From positions 148,479-212,478 of the forward strand of contig WJMH01000015.1 of the NCBI GenBank assembly GCA_014728045.1: a stretch of 64,000 bases of DNA, given 5' to 3'. This stretch comes from Candidatus Omnitrophota bacterium (lineage in GTDB: Bacteria > Omnitrophota > Gorgyraeia > Tantalellales > Tantalellaceae). Of this stretch, positions 42,886-51,578 are shown in pieces; position 1 is the stretch's first letter, and each line of letters begins with the position of its first letter. The notes beneath the pieces are model-generated. The model was given only the letters and a program-made list of their open reading frames with translations. It made no database searches and was not told the DNA's origin. The position numbers and the translations under genes were made by a program.

Positions 42886-45800
42886 CTAGGCCTTTACCTC
42901 TTCTTTTTCAGGTGAAGGCTTTTTCCTTTCAGCCAGGTATTCATACAGAGCGTAATGTTCCTTGACAAGATGCTGGGCATCCTCCAGGAGTTTCTTAGCC
43001 CTTTCCGGATCCTTTTTCTTGAGGACATTATATCGGTTCTCGTTGTAGATGTAATCCTCAAGCTTGATGCTCGGTTCCTTGCTGTCCAGACTGAGCGGGT
43101 TCTTACCCTCCCCGCAAAGATCGGGATTATATCTGAAAAGGGGCCAGTGGCCCGAAGCGACGGCCTTTTTCTGTTCTTCGTTACCCTTGATGAGATTATA
43201 GCCGTGCGCTATGCAGTGGGAGTAGGCTATCACCAGCGAAGGACCATCGTAGGCTTCCGCTTCACGGAAAGCTTTAAGGGTCTGCATGGGATCGGCCCCT
43301 ATAGCGACCTTAGCCACATAAACATACCCGTAGCTCATGGCCATAAGACCAAGGTCCTTTTTTCCTATGGGTTTACCGCTGGCGGCGAACCGGGCAACAG
43401 CGCCCATGGGAGTCGCCTTGGAAGCCTGGCCTCCGGTATTGGAATACACCTCGGTATCCAGAACGAGCAGATTGACGTTCCTGCCGGATGCTATCACGTG
43501 GTCAAGCCCGCCGTAACCTATGTCATACGCCCATCCGTCACCACCGACACCCCAGACAGAACGGTTGATGAGGTAATCGGCAACGCTCAGCAGTTCCCTG
43601 CAATCCGGGCAATCGCACTGTTTAAGCGCTCCCTTGAGCTCTGTGACGCGCGAGCGCTGCTTTTCAATGCCTTCCTGAGAGGACTGGTCGGCTTCCTTAG
43701 CCTCCTTCAGCAGGTTCAATATCTCATCCTTGCAGGAATTATTGGATATTATCCTGTCGGCGAGTTCATTAGCGTATTCGGTATATTTATCAGAAGTGAG
43801 CCTCATCCCGTAAGCGATCTCGGCCGTATCCTCGAAAAGCGAGTTGTTCCAGGCCGGTCCGCGTCCGTCGGGGCGGGTGCAGTACGGAGTGGTCGGAAGG
43901 TTCCCCCCGTAAATGGAGGAACAACCCGTCGCGTTGGCTATCAACGCCCTGTCCCCGAAAAGCTGCGTGAGGAGTTTTACGTAAGCGGTCTCCCCGCAAC
44001 CCGCGCATGCCCCCGAGTATTCGAAAAGCGGATCAACGAACTGTATGCCGTTCATGACGTACCTGTTGAAAAGTGAAGGGTCGGTTTCCGGCAGGTTGTG
44101 GAAAAATTCCAGGTTCTCACGTTCCTGCTCCCTCAAAGGCTCCTTGGGCATCATCTTGATGGCTTCCTTGGCCTTCATGGGACAATACTCCACGCACACA
44201 CCGCAACCGGTACAATCTTCCGGTGCTATCTGCAAGGTGTAGACATAACCCTCTTTTGGCTTGGGTTTAACTTCCGAGTGCTTGAACGAGGAAGGCGCAT
44301 CCTCAAGCTGTTCCTTTTTATATATCTTGGCCCGTATGACCGAATGGGGACAGAGCATCGAGCACTTACCGCACTGTATGCACGTCTCCGGGTTCCATAC
44401 GGGGATATTAACGGCGATGTTGCGTTTTTCGTACTGGGTCGTGGCGGTGGGCCACGTGCCGTCGGCGGGCATCTCGGATACCTTGATCGATCCTCCCTCG
44501 CCCTTGATCATCTTGGCCGTGGTCTCCTTCACGAAATCGGGAGCGTCTTCCGACACCACTGGTTTTTCCTCGACTTTTCCGGAGAACTTATCGGGCACCG
44601 GTACCTGTTGCACGTTCTTGAGCGCCTCGTCTATGGCCTTGATGTTCATCTCTACTATCTTCTCGCCCTTGGAACCGTAGGACTTCTTGACCGCTTCCTT
44701 GATGGCGCTAACCGCGGTCTTTTCGTCGATGACCTTGGAGATGGTGAAGAACGCCGCCTGCATGATGGTGTTTATCCTCGGCCCCAGCCCTATGTCCCTG
44801 GCTATCTTGACAGCGTCGATCACGTAAAAATCGAGTTTTTTCTCGACTATCTGTTTCTGGACCTTGGCGGGCAGCTTCTCCCATACTGCATCCTTGCCGT
44901 AGGGGGAGGTCAGAAGAAACGTGCCGCCTTCCGTGATGTTCTTCAGCATGTCGTATTTCTCAAGGAACGACCAGTTGTGGCATGCCAGGAAATTAGCTTC
45001 GGTTATAAGATACGGACTCCTGATCGGGGTCTTGCCGAAACGGAGGTGCGATATGGTCACCGCGCCCGCCTTTTTCGAATCATAAACGAAGTAGCCCTGG
45101 GCGTTGTTATCGGTCTTTTCGGCTATTATCTTGATGGAATTCTTGTTCGCTCCCACTGTACCATCCGAACCCAGGCCGTAGAACATCGCGCGGTAGACCT
45201 CATCGCTCTCCGTGCTGAAGGACGGGTCGTAATCCAGGCTGGTGTTGGTAACATCATCCTCAATGCCCACAGTAAAATGGTTCTTCGGTTTTTTCTCCTT
45301 GAGATTGTCCAATACCGCCTTGATCATCGCGGGTGTGAATTCAGCCGAGCCCAGCCCGTAGCGGCCGCCTACGATCTTCGGGTATCCCCTGAAAGGAGCG
45401 AATCCTTCTTCAAGTGCCTCCCCGATAGCGGTACGGACGTCATCGTACAAAGGCTCTCCGAGACTGCCCGGCTCTTTGGTCCTGTCAAGAACGGCAATGG
45501 ATTCAACCGTCTTGGGGAGGGCGTTCACGAAAGCCTTGGCATCAAATGGCCTGTAAAGCCTGACCTTGACAAGGCCCACTTTCTCGCCCTTCCCGGTGAG
45601 ATAATCCACCGTCTCATGCACGGCCTCGCCGCCGGAACCCATTATCACTATCACCCTGTCGGCATCCTCAGCGCCTATGTAGTCAAAGAGATTGTACTGC
45701 CTTCCGGTTATCTTCGCGAACTTGTCCATGGCTTTCTGGACGATACCGGGACATTCCAGGTAATATTTGTTCACCGATTCACGGCCCTGGAAATAAACAT

Positions 45801-46467
45801 CGGGGTTCTGAGAGGTCCCCCTTATGACCGGGTGTTCCGGATTCATCCCCCACCTGCGGTGCTGGTGGATGTACTTTTCATCCATCATCTTCTTCATATC
45901 ATCGTAAGTGAGCTCCTCGATCTTCTGTATCTCGTGGGAGACCCGGAAACCCTCGAAAAAATGCAGGAAAGGTATCCTTGATTCAAGTGTGGCGGCCTGG
46001 GCTATGAGCGCGAAATCCATTGTCTCCTGCACACTGGATGCTGCCAGGAGTGCCCAACCTGTCGCGCGGGTTGCCATAACGTCCGAATGGTCACCGAAAA
46101 TGGAAAGCGCCTGGCAGGCCAGTGATCTTGCGGCGATATGGAACACGGTGGGGGTCAGTTCTCCGGCTATCTTGTACATGTTGGGGATCATTAAAAGCAA
46201 CCCCTGTGAAGCGGTGAAAGTGGTGGTCAAAGCCCCGGTCGTGAGAGCCCCGTGGCAAGCGCCCGATGCGCCGCCCTCGGACTGCAGTTCGACAACCGCC
46301 GGGACAGTACCCCATATGTTCTTCATCCCGTTAGCGGATTTCGCGTCTGATATCTCGCCCATCGGCGAAGATGGCGTTATGGGATAAATGGCTATTATCT
46401 CGTTAGTTGCATGAGCGACGTGTGCTACAGCGCTGTTTCCGTCATACGGGACCATTTTGCGTTCCAT
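42886..46467 (-). CDS. nifJ: Pyruvate:ferredoxin (flavodoxin) oxidoreductase
   Basis: 1193 residues, the single-chain homodimeric form. It oxidises pyruvate with CoA to acetyl-CoA and CO2, reducing ferredoxin. Domain order: TPP-pyrimidine domain (1-250), domain II (about 255-400), gamma domain (about 415-640), a two-cluster ferredoxin insert with C-x2-C-x2-C-x3-C sets near 695 and 755, and the TPP-binding domain from about 820. The third-cluster Cys are near 823-826 (Cys-Ala-Gly-Cys) plus a later Cys. It is a hallmark of anaerobic metabolism. AGGAGG precedes the ATG; own promoter and terminator, so monocistronic. Confidence 0.97.
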   Translation of the reverse strand: MERKMVPYDGNSAVAHVAHATNEIIAIYPITPSSPMGEISDAKSANGMKNIWGTVPAVVELQSEGGASGACHGALTTGALTTTFTASQGLLLMIPNMYKIAGELTPTVFHIAARSLACQALSIFGDHSDVMATRATGWALLAASSVQETMDFALIAQAATLESRIPFLHFFEGFRVSHEIQKIEELTYDDMKKMMDEKYIHQHRRWGMNPEHPVIRGTSQNPDVYFQGRESVNKYYLECPGIVQKAMDKFAKITGRQYNLFDYIGAEDADRVIVIMGSGGEAVHETVDYLTGKGEKVGLVKVRLYRPFDAKAFVNALPKTVESIAVLDRTKEPGSLGEPLYDDVRTAIGEALEEGFAPFRGYPKIVGGRYGLGSAEFTPAMIKAVLDNLKEKKPKNHFTVGIEDDVTNTSLDYDPSFSTESDEVYRAMFYGLGSDGTVGANKNSIKIIAEKTDNNAQGYFVYDSKKAGAVTISHLRFGKTPIRSPYLITEANFLACHNWSFLEKYDMLKNITEGGTFLLTSPYGKDAVWEKLPAKVQKQIVEKKLDFYVIDAVKIARDIGLGPRINTIMQAAFFTISKVIDEKTAVSAIKEAVKKSYGSKGEKIVEMNIKAIDEALKNVQQVPVPDKFSGKVEEKPVVSEDAPDFVKETTAKMIKGEGGSIKVSEMPADGTWPTATTQYEKRNIAVNIPVWNPETCIQCGKCSMLCPHSVIRAKIYKKEQLEDAPSSFKHSEVKPKPKEGYVYTLQIAPEDCTGCGVCVEYCPMKAKEAIKMMPKEPLREQERENLEFFHNLPETDPSLFNRYVMNGIQFVDPLFEYSGACAGCGETAYVKLLTQLFGDRALIANATGCSSIYGGNLPTTPYCTRPDGRGPAWNNSLFEDTAEIAYGMRLTSDKYTEYANELADRIISNNSCKDEILNLLKEAKEADQSSQEGIEKQRSRVTELKGALKQCDCPDCRELLSVADYLINRSVWGVGGDGWAYDIGYGGLDHVIASGRNVNLLVLDTEVYSNTGGQASKATPMGAVARFAASGKPIGKKDLGLMAMSYGYVYVAKVAIGADPMQTLKAFREAEAYDGPSLVIAYSHCIAHGYNLIKGNEEQKKAVASGHWPLFRYNPDLCGEGKNPLSLDSKEPSIKLEDYIYNENRYNVLKKKDPERAKKLLEDAQHLVKEHYALYEYLAERKKPSPEKEEVKA

Positions 46468-46552
46468 TAGGTAACCTCCTGATTTATTGTATAAATGGAA
46501 AGTAACGTGAATAAACTGGATATCTCAGTATATTAGCTTACAGCGGTCTTCT

Positions 46553-46581
46553 ATTCTAACATATGTGTCAATAGTTGTTAA
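46553..46581 (-). promoter_or_regulatory. Promoter for nifJ
   Basis: On the minus strand TTAACA (46576-46581), 17 bases, TAGAAT (46553-46558) with a TGT extension. Leader of about 80 bases. Its -10 region shares the string ATGTTAGAAT with the regulator promoter at 60378-60406. Confidence 0.6.
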
Positions 46582-46634
46582 GAAAATATTTGGCGCGGTC
46601 CGCTTTTCGGCACGGGAGGTGCCGGGCAGGATGG

Positions 46635-46666
46635 AAGAACGGCGGCCCCTGAAGGCCGCCGTTCTT
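46635..46666 (-). terminator. Hairpin terminator behind the 266-residue membrane protein gene
   Basis: AAGAACGGCGGCC pairs perfectly with GGCCGCCGTTCTT around a six-base loop, 28 bases past the stop codon at 46695. The T-tract on the minus strand is short (TTCTT), so it may be partly efficient. Confidence 0.7.
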
Positions 46667-46694
46667 TAAAGGCATTATTGCTTACATAGCAGGA

Positions 46695-47495
46695 TTACAT
46701 CTCGCCCATGGTCGGTGCTTCCGGCTGGGGCGGGATAACTGACTTTTGCAGGCTCATGTAGTAGCTCATGAAAGCCACCATCATGATTATCGGTATATAC
46801 GACTGTACCGCCGCGTTGACTATGGCTATGACCACCTGGCTTATGTTCGGGCTCAAAGGCACCGTGACAAGACCGACAATGAACCCTATTACAAGGGATA
46901 TTATCAGGCTCACCACCAGCAGTACTGCGAAAAGGCCCAGCGTCTGCCAGAAGTTCTCCTTCGCCGTGTTTACACCCTTTTTTAGGGCCGCGAGGGAACC
47001 CATATCGTCCACGACTATCGAATAGATCGGGTAGATAAGAAGCGTTATCACTATAACGGCGACCGCTGTGACCATGGCGGCCACGATGCTCCTAGTGACT
47101 ATGTTATCCCCAAGAAGCAGTATCCCGGCACTTATAAGGCTGAGCACCAGGACAACGGCTATGGCGATAAGCACGTAAAGGAGTAAAAGACCGAGTATCC
47201 TCAGGTAATACCTTTTGCCGTAACTGGTGAACTGGGCCATGCTGCTGGACCCCGCCTTGATCTGGTCCTTCACCAGGCCGAGAGCACCACCCTGCAGGAA
47301 AATGAAGATCAAAAAGAACAGTATGCTCGATATTATCGATACTGTAACTATCCCGGGGTTTCCGGCCCTCTCCGGGTTGGCCAGCGGCAGACTGATCAGG
47401 CCGATCACCGCGTTGAAAATGAAGAACACCAGGACCACGTTCAAAAGCCTGTTGGTCTGGATGAACCCCTTCTTTACCGCTTCAAGAATGCCCAT
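46695..47495 (-). CDS. Polytopic membrane protein of unknown function
   Basis: 266 residues with about six membrane helices (about 20-38, 52-70, 100-125, 140-160, 190-212, 225-245). The N-terminus Gly-Ile-Leu-Glu-Ala-Val-Lys-Lys-Gly-Phe and a central Met-Gly-Ser-Leu-Ala-Ala-Leu-Lys-Lys-Gly amphipathic stretch resemble DUF975/DUF4013-type membrane proteins, seen only as a pattern. The tail after the last helix is Pro-rich. A near-perfect promoter and AAGGAGG suggest high expression. Function unknown. Confidence 0.7.
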   Translation of the reverse strand: MGILEAVKKGFIQTNRLLNVVLVFFIFNAVIGLISLPLANPERAGNPGIVTVSIISSILFFLIFIFLQGGALGLVKDQIKAGSSSMAQFTSYGKRYYLRILGLLLLYVLIAIAVVLVLSLISAGILLLGDNIVTRSIVAAMVTAVAVIVITLLIYPIYSIVVDDMGSLAALKKGVNTAKENFWQTLGLFAVLLVVSLIISLVIGFIVGLVTVPLSPNISQVVIAIVNAAVQSYIPIIMMVAFMSYYMSLQKSVIPPQPEAPTMGEM

Positions 47496-47555
47496 GCGTA
47501 CCTCCTTAAATTATACACATACCCTTTTATATACATTAACAATATTACTAACTAA

Positions 47556-47583
47556 AGTATAATGACAATATCTGTAATGTCAA
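47556..47583 (-). promoter_or_regulatory. Strong promoter for the 266-residue membrane protein gene
   Basis: On the minus strand TTGACA (47578-47583), 16 bases, TATACT (47556-47561). Leader about 55 bases, ending in TAAGGAGG before the ATG. Confidence 0.75.
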
Positions 47584-47608
47584 ATCCCGCGCTACGGTGT
47601 TTTTCAGG

Positions 47609-48202
47609 TCATCTTCTCTCTTCGAAAGCCCTCTGCAGGGTCGCCACGTCCGCGTGTTCCAGGCTGCCGCCCACGGGCACCCCTCTTGAGAGGCGGGTGA
47701 CTTTCACTTTATGTTTTTTAAGTACTTCGGCAAGGTAGAGCGCGGTGGTCTCGCCTTCGGTGGTGAAATCCGTCGCGATGATGAGCTCCTTGACCTTGCC
47801 GCTTCTGACCCTTTTTATCAGGTCGTTTATCTTAAGGTCCTCCGGACCCACCCCGTCTATAGGGGAAATCTCCCCGAGCAGCACATGATACGTGCCGTCG
47901 TATGCCCCGCTTTTTTCCATGGAGATGACCCCGGCCGGGCCTTCCACCACGCAAACCTTGGAAGCGTCACGGGAATCATCAGAACAGATCGAACAGACAT
48001 CCTTCTCGCTGAGATTGTGGCATATACTACAGAACCTGACGTTCTCCTTAACTTCGCGAATATACCTGAGCAATTGTTCGATATCTTCGGCGGATGACTG
48101 CAATATGTAAAAGGTGAGCCGCTGGGCCGATCGCGTGCCGATCCCGGGCATTTTGCAGAACTGTTCTATAAGAGCCGTCATCGGCTTGGGTAAGCCTCTC
48201 AT
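47609..48202 (-). CDS. recR: Recombination mediator RecR
   Basis: 197 residues. Works with RecO/RecF to load RecA at gaps. It shows the helix-hairpin-helix (Lys-Met-Pro-Gly-Ile-Gly-Thr-Arg-Ser-Ala-Gln-Arg at about 17-28), a four-Cys zinc finger (Cys-Ser-Ile-Cys...Cys-Ser-Ile-Cys near 57-72) and a Toprim domain (Val-Val-Glu-Gly-Pro near 84, His-Val-Leu-Leu-Gly-Glu-Ile-Ser-Pro-Ile-Asp-Gly). The start overlaps the dnaX stop by 4 bases, the classical dnaX-recR arrangement. Confidence 0.97.
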   Translation of the reverse strand: MRGLPKPMTALIEQFCKMPGIGTRSAQRLTFYILQSSAEDIEQLLRYIREVKENVRFCSICHNLSEKDVCSICSDDSRDASKVCVVEGPAGVISMEKSGAYDGTYHVLLGEISPIDGVGPEDLKINDLIKRVRSGKVKELIIATDFTTEGETTALYLAEVLKKHKVKVTRLSRGVPVGGSLEHADVATLQRAFEERR

Positions 48203-49878
48203 CTTGCCGGTCCTTCCTTCATGTCCCGGACCACGTGTCCCCCGAAAACATCCATGGCCTGTTCGATAACGGGACCCATTTTCTTCTTTTCCGCCATAAG
48301 CTTTTCTTCGGCTTTAGGGTCATCCTCCCCCGTGTTCTCGGAAATGAACTCCAGCAGAGTGAACTCAAGGCGGGGTGAGGCTCCCAGGACCTTGCCTGCC
48401 GCTTCCTCGATTATGAGTCGGTTATTTTCCGTCTCCAGGGCCTCCTTGTTGAAGGCGTGTTCCTTGCCGAAACCTATTATGACCTTTTTGCTGTTTAATT
48501 CGACGGGCCTGGCCGCGTTGAGGAAAGTATAGACGGACATCTTCTTGTTCCTCACGTAATTCAGAAGAGCCTTCCAGTGGAATTCAGCGGACCTTTCGCT
48601 CTGATCATCCTGGGGCTGGTCATTATCCGACCGGGAAGGATCCGGTGAGGCGCTCCCGGGCTCCTTATGTCGCGGGGGTCTGTTAACCGGTTTTTCGGAC
48701 CTCGCCTGCGCGCCCAGTGAATGCACATCCCTATCCACCCCGAAGGAAGGGTTATCAAGTTTTTTTACGACCTCGGCAAGCTGAAGCGCGCTGGACCTTT
48801 TGGTCAGCCTGATAAGCGTCAGCTCCAAAGGAGCGCGCGCGAAAAAAGTGTTCTTCATGAGCGAAAGGCAATGTGTCAGGTTCTGGAGAACATAAAGTAT
48901 CTCTTCTATTGTAAGTTTTTCTACCTGCTCGTCTATCTTCTTCTTCTCATCAGGCGAAAAAGCCATATCGGAAGTGGGCTTTCCGGCGGTCTTGAGTATC
49001 ATGAGGTCCCTGTAATGGGAAATAAGGCTGTTGGTAATGAAAACGGGGTCCTTGCCGTTATTTATAAGTTCATCCAGTATGGAGATGAGCTTCTCGGGAG
49101 CGTTTTCTATGACAGAATCGGAAAGCTCGAAGATCTTGTCCTTATGCACCATACCCAACAGATCTATCACCTCTCCGGAGCGTATCTTTCCTCCGGAGAA
49201 AGATACCATCTGGTCTAGTATAACAAGCGCGTCCCTCATGCTACCGTCGGCGGAACGGGCGATGACCAGCGCGGCTTTCTCCTCTATGTCTATTTTTTCC
49301 CTGTTGGCTATATCCATCAGTCTGTCGTAGATCATCGCCGGCGGGATACGCTTGAAATCGAACCTCTGGCAACGCGACATTATCGTAGGCAGCACCTTGT
49401 GCGGTTCGGTGGTCGCGAATATGAACTTGACATGGGCGGGCGGCTCCTCAAGGGTCTTTAAAAGCGCATTAAAAGCCTCCGCCGTCAGCATATGGACCTC
49501 GTCTATTATGTAGATCTTGTACTCGCCTTTGGAGGGGGAAAATTTAACGTTCTCCCGTAACGTGCGTATCTCGTCGATACCCCGGTTGGAAGCGCCGTCT
49601 ATCTCAAGAACGTCAATATTGTTACCCTGGGATATCTCAACGCATGAAGGACAGCTGTTACACGGCCTCTTGTCCGGGTCTTTTTCACAGTTAAGCACCT
49701 TGGAAAGAAGCCTGGCTATGGAGGTCTTGCCCACCCCCCTGGGTCCGCAGAAAATATATGCGTTGGCGATACGCCCCTGCAGTATGGAATTCTTTAGCGT
49801 TCTGGTAACTGTATCCTGGCCTATGACATCGTCGAAAGTCTGGGGCCTGTATTTCTGAGCTAATACCTGGTAGGACAT
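48199..49878 (-). CDS. dnaX: DNA polymerase III subunit gamma/tau
   Basis: 559 residues. AAA+ clamp-loader ATPase. Walker A Gly-Pro-Arg-Gly-Val-Gly-Lys-Thr at about 45-52, a zinc module (Cys-Glu-Lys...Cys-Asn-Ser-Cys-Pro-Ser-Cys, about 64-82), Walker B Ile-Ile-Asp-Glu-Val-His near 122-127, and sensor Phe-Ala-Thr-Thr-Glu-Pro-His-Lys near 154. Residues about 385-430 are a Pro/Ser/Arg/Asp-rich linker, and the tau-like tail follows. I see no A-run slippery site for a frameshifted short form. Operon with recR. Confidence 0.97.
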   Translation of the reverse strand: MSYQVLAQKYRPQTFDDVIGQDTVTRTLKNSILQGRIANAYIFCGPRGVGKTSIARLLSKVLNCEKDPDKRPCNSCPSCVEISQGNNIDVLEIDGASNRGIDEIRTLRENVKFSPSKGEYKIYIIDEVHMLTAEAFNALLKTLEEPPAHVKFIFATTEPHKVLPTIMSRCQRFDFKRIPPAMIYDRLMDIANREKIDIEEKAALVIARSADGSMRDALVILDQMVSFSGGKIRSGEVIDLLGMVHKDKIFELSDSVIENAPEKLISILDELINNGKDPVFITNSLISHYRDLMILKTAGKPTSDMAFSPDEKKKIDEQVEKLTIEEILYVLQNLTHCLSLMKNTFFARAPLELTLIRLTKRSSALQLAEVVKKLDNPSFGVDRDVHSLGAQARSEKPVNRPPRHKEPGSASPDPSRSDNDQPQDDQSERSAEFHWKALLNYVRNKKMSVYTFLNAARPVELNSKKVIIGFGKEHAFNKEALETENNRLIIEEAAGKVLGASPRLEFTLLEFISENTGEDDPKAEEKLMAEKKKMGPVIEQAMDVFGGHVVRDMKEGPAR

Positions 49879-49923
49879 ATCTGATCCGTTGTGGTGGTTA
49901 GTGTTCTCTCTATTCTTCTATCC

Positions 49924-49952
49924 TTTATAACACAAGGGATGCCAAAATTCAA
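49924..49952 (-). promoter_or_regulatory. Promoter for dnaX-recR
   Basis: On the minus strand TTGAAT (49947-49952), 17 bases, TATAAA (49924-49929). The -35 overlaps the stop codon of the preceding gene. Confidence 0.55.
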
Positions 49953-50740
49953 GATACGCTTTTTCTGTGGCCCCTGAGGTATTTTAACATGTTATCAAGC
50001 AGAAGATCGCCGTCCAGGTAAGGGCCGATCAGCTTGCCGCCCGAACCTTTTGCACCGCTTACCGGACCGGGACCTGTGCCTAAGGGTGCGGGCTGCGGGG
50101 CTATGCCTCCGGAAGCGAGGATACCGACAATGGAACAGGACTCTTTCCATTTACGGAAGCAGAGCGCTATGCTCTTCGCGCAGGCGCGGAAAACGACCAG
50201 AACGTCCTCATCGTCATCCGGAGCGCGGTAAAGCATGTAATTATAGAGCGCCGATTCGGTCATCGCACTGTCGCCCGGAGAAGTCCCCGAAGAGACCAGA
50301 ACGGGCACGTTGTTGCTCGGCGGCATCGTATAGGAACATGAAGCTCCCTGCGGAAAGGGTATGTTGGAATGGGTGTATCCCCTCTGCCACAACCTCATCC
50401 CCTCTTCGAGGGCGTCGGCAACGGCCTTTGCCGCGTTTATTCCGGCCTGCGATCTGCCGACCTTGTCAAAGCTCTTAAGTATCTCTTCAGAGGTAAGCAC
50501 CGGTTCACTTATATCGCCGGGCATGAGCATGCCCCTTGAACCCTCAACATCCACGTCATTTATCTCGACGCGGTCCTGCCAGCTTTTCCACGCCTTTGTG
50601 ATAAGAACCGCCATCTCCTGGGCGAACTGCTCCCTGCTCTTGCCGGTAGAGAAAAGCTCGGTCTGGTCATCTTGAACAATGGAGGCCGACAACATCACCA
50701 GTAATATCATCGGGGTCATAAGGAACTTTTTATGCTTCAT
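49949..50740 (-). CDS. Exported protein of unknown function
   Basis: 263 residues from the ATG at 50740, chosen because the protein then opens with Lys-His-Lys-Lys and a hydrophobic signal (about 6-22). A longer frame to 50920 lies inside the glycosyltransferase gene. The mature part has no motif I recognise: an Asp-Val-Asp-Val-Glu-Gly stretch, a helix rich in Ala (Asn-Ala-Ala-Lys-Ala-Val-Ala-Asp-Ala), three Cys spread at about 135-205, and a Gly/Pro-rich segment near the end. It overlaps the GT8 stop by 11 bases, so it is the last gene of that operon. Confidence 0.6.
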   Translation of the reverse strand: MKHKKFLMTPMILLVMLSASIVQDDQTELFSTGKSREQFAQEMAVLITKAWKSWQDRVEINDVDVEGSRGMLMPGDISEPVLTSEEILKSFDKVGRSQAGINAAKAVADALEEGMRLWQRGYTHSNIPFPQGASCSYTMPPSNNVPVLVSSGTSPGDSAMTESALYNYMLYRAPDDDEDVLVVFRACAKSIALCFRKWKESCSIVGILASGGIAPQPAPLGTGPGPVSGAKGSGGKLIGPYLDGDLLLDNMLKYLRGHRKSVS

Positions 50741-51578
50741 GAAGCCGCCTAAATCGTTTTGCGCACCTTTTAATGTCATGCAGAAGTATTTCCGGATGAT
50801 CCGCGATTCGTACGTGGCGCCTGAACTCAGGATATCTGTGACCCGGGGGATAACCGGAATGCCACGGCTTGCAAAAAGTAAGGTAGTGCACCACCGCGGG
50901 AGAACTTTCCCCGGTCTCATCGTAAAAAGGCGCGAAATTATATTTTTTCGGTAGATCGTGCAGCCTGCCCCGGAAGAGGATGTTCAAAAGCTGCTGGTCC
51001 TTGGATTTGGTGAAAACATCCTTCCCGAAACGCGCGACCAGCTGCTCGGCGTTTCGGGTAAGACCCCGCCACTGCGAGGGACACAGCAGGAATATACCCG
51101 CGTTGAAGCCCGGCGCCTCCCAGTCTATGTCAATATTTTCCGCGAGCATGTCCCTGTGCTGGATGCGGAACATGTTCCTCAGCGAGTTCACTTCGCGCAC
51201 GACCCCCACGCATCCGTCGGGAATGGAGAATACTTCATCCAGATCCTCCAGCACCACCGTGTCGGCGTCAAGGTAAAGAACTTTCTCGTAATCAAGGTGT
51301 TCCACCTCGAACTTCAAAAGTGTCGTCTGCCCTATATAAGCGAACTTTCCGCGGCTCTCGATCTCCATGAAAGGCTTTTTAGGCAGTACTTCCGCGTACC
51401 GGCGCGCCCTTGAAGCCTGGCGCGGGGTAAGCCCCCCGTCAAAAACTACCACCGGAAGCCGGGGATTGGTGCTTTCAAGGCTGCGCAGAAGCGCCATCAG
51501 CGCCGGGAAATAATTCGCGTCGCAACTTGTCGCCACACACCGGTCAGTGTACTTGTTGCTCTTTGAACAATTCAACAT
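50730..51578 (-). CDS. Family 8-like glycosyltransferase
   Basis: 282 residues from the ATG at 51578 (GAGG just upstream); a TTG four codons earlier is possible. GT8 pattern: Ala-Thr-Ser-Cys-Asp-Ala-Asn-Tyr-Phe near the start, Val-Leu-Tyr-Leu-Asp-Ala-Asp-Thr-Val-Val (the metal-binding D-x-D) near 103, Phe-Asn-Ala-Gly-Ile-Phe near 158, and Gln-Gln-Leu-Leu-Asn near 194. It retains configuration and typically uses UDP-sugars. Here it overlaps the GT4 gene by 35 bases, an unusually long overlap. Donor unknown. Confidence 0.85.
   Translation of the reverse strand: MLNCSKSNKYTDRCVATSCDANYFPALMALLRSLESTNPRLPVVVFDGGLTPRQASRARRYAEVLPKKPFMEIESRGKFAYIGQTTLLKFEVEHLDYEKVLYLDADTVVLEDLDEVFSIPDGCVGVVREVNSLRNMFRIQHRDMLAENIDIDWEAPGFNAGIFLLCPSQWRGLTRNAEQLVARFGKDVFTKSKDQQLLNILFRGRLHDLPKKYNFAPFYDETGESSPAVVHYLTFCKPWHSGYPPGHRYPEFRRHVRIADHPEILLHDIKRCAKRFRRLHEA

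Noticed and set aside
44098-45981. Long plus-strand open frame (627 residues)
   Set aside because: It lies wholly antisense to nifJ, is His/Arg/Leu-rich with no family pattern, and has no ribosome binding site. It is a codon-bias shadow.
48199-49878. Programmed frameshift in dnaX giving a short gamma form
   Set aside because: I looked for an A-AAA-AAG-type slippery heptamer with a following hairpin. The Lys-rich stretches are broken by G, so no convincing site is present.
50741-50920. Sixty extra residues at the start of the exported protein
   Set aside because: They lie inside the GT8 gene in another frame, and removing them reveals a normal signal peptide from the ATG at 50740.
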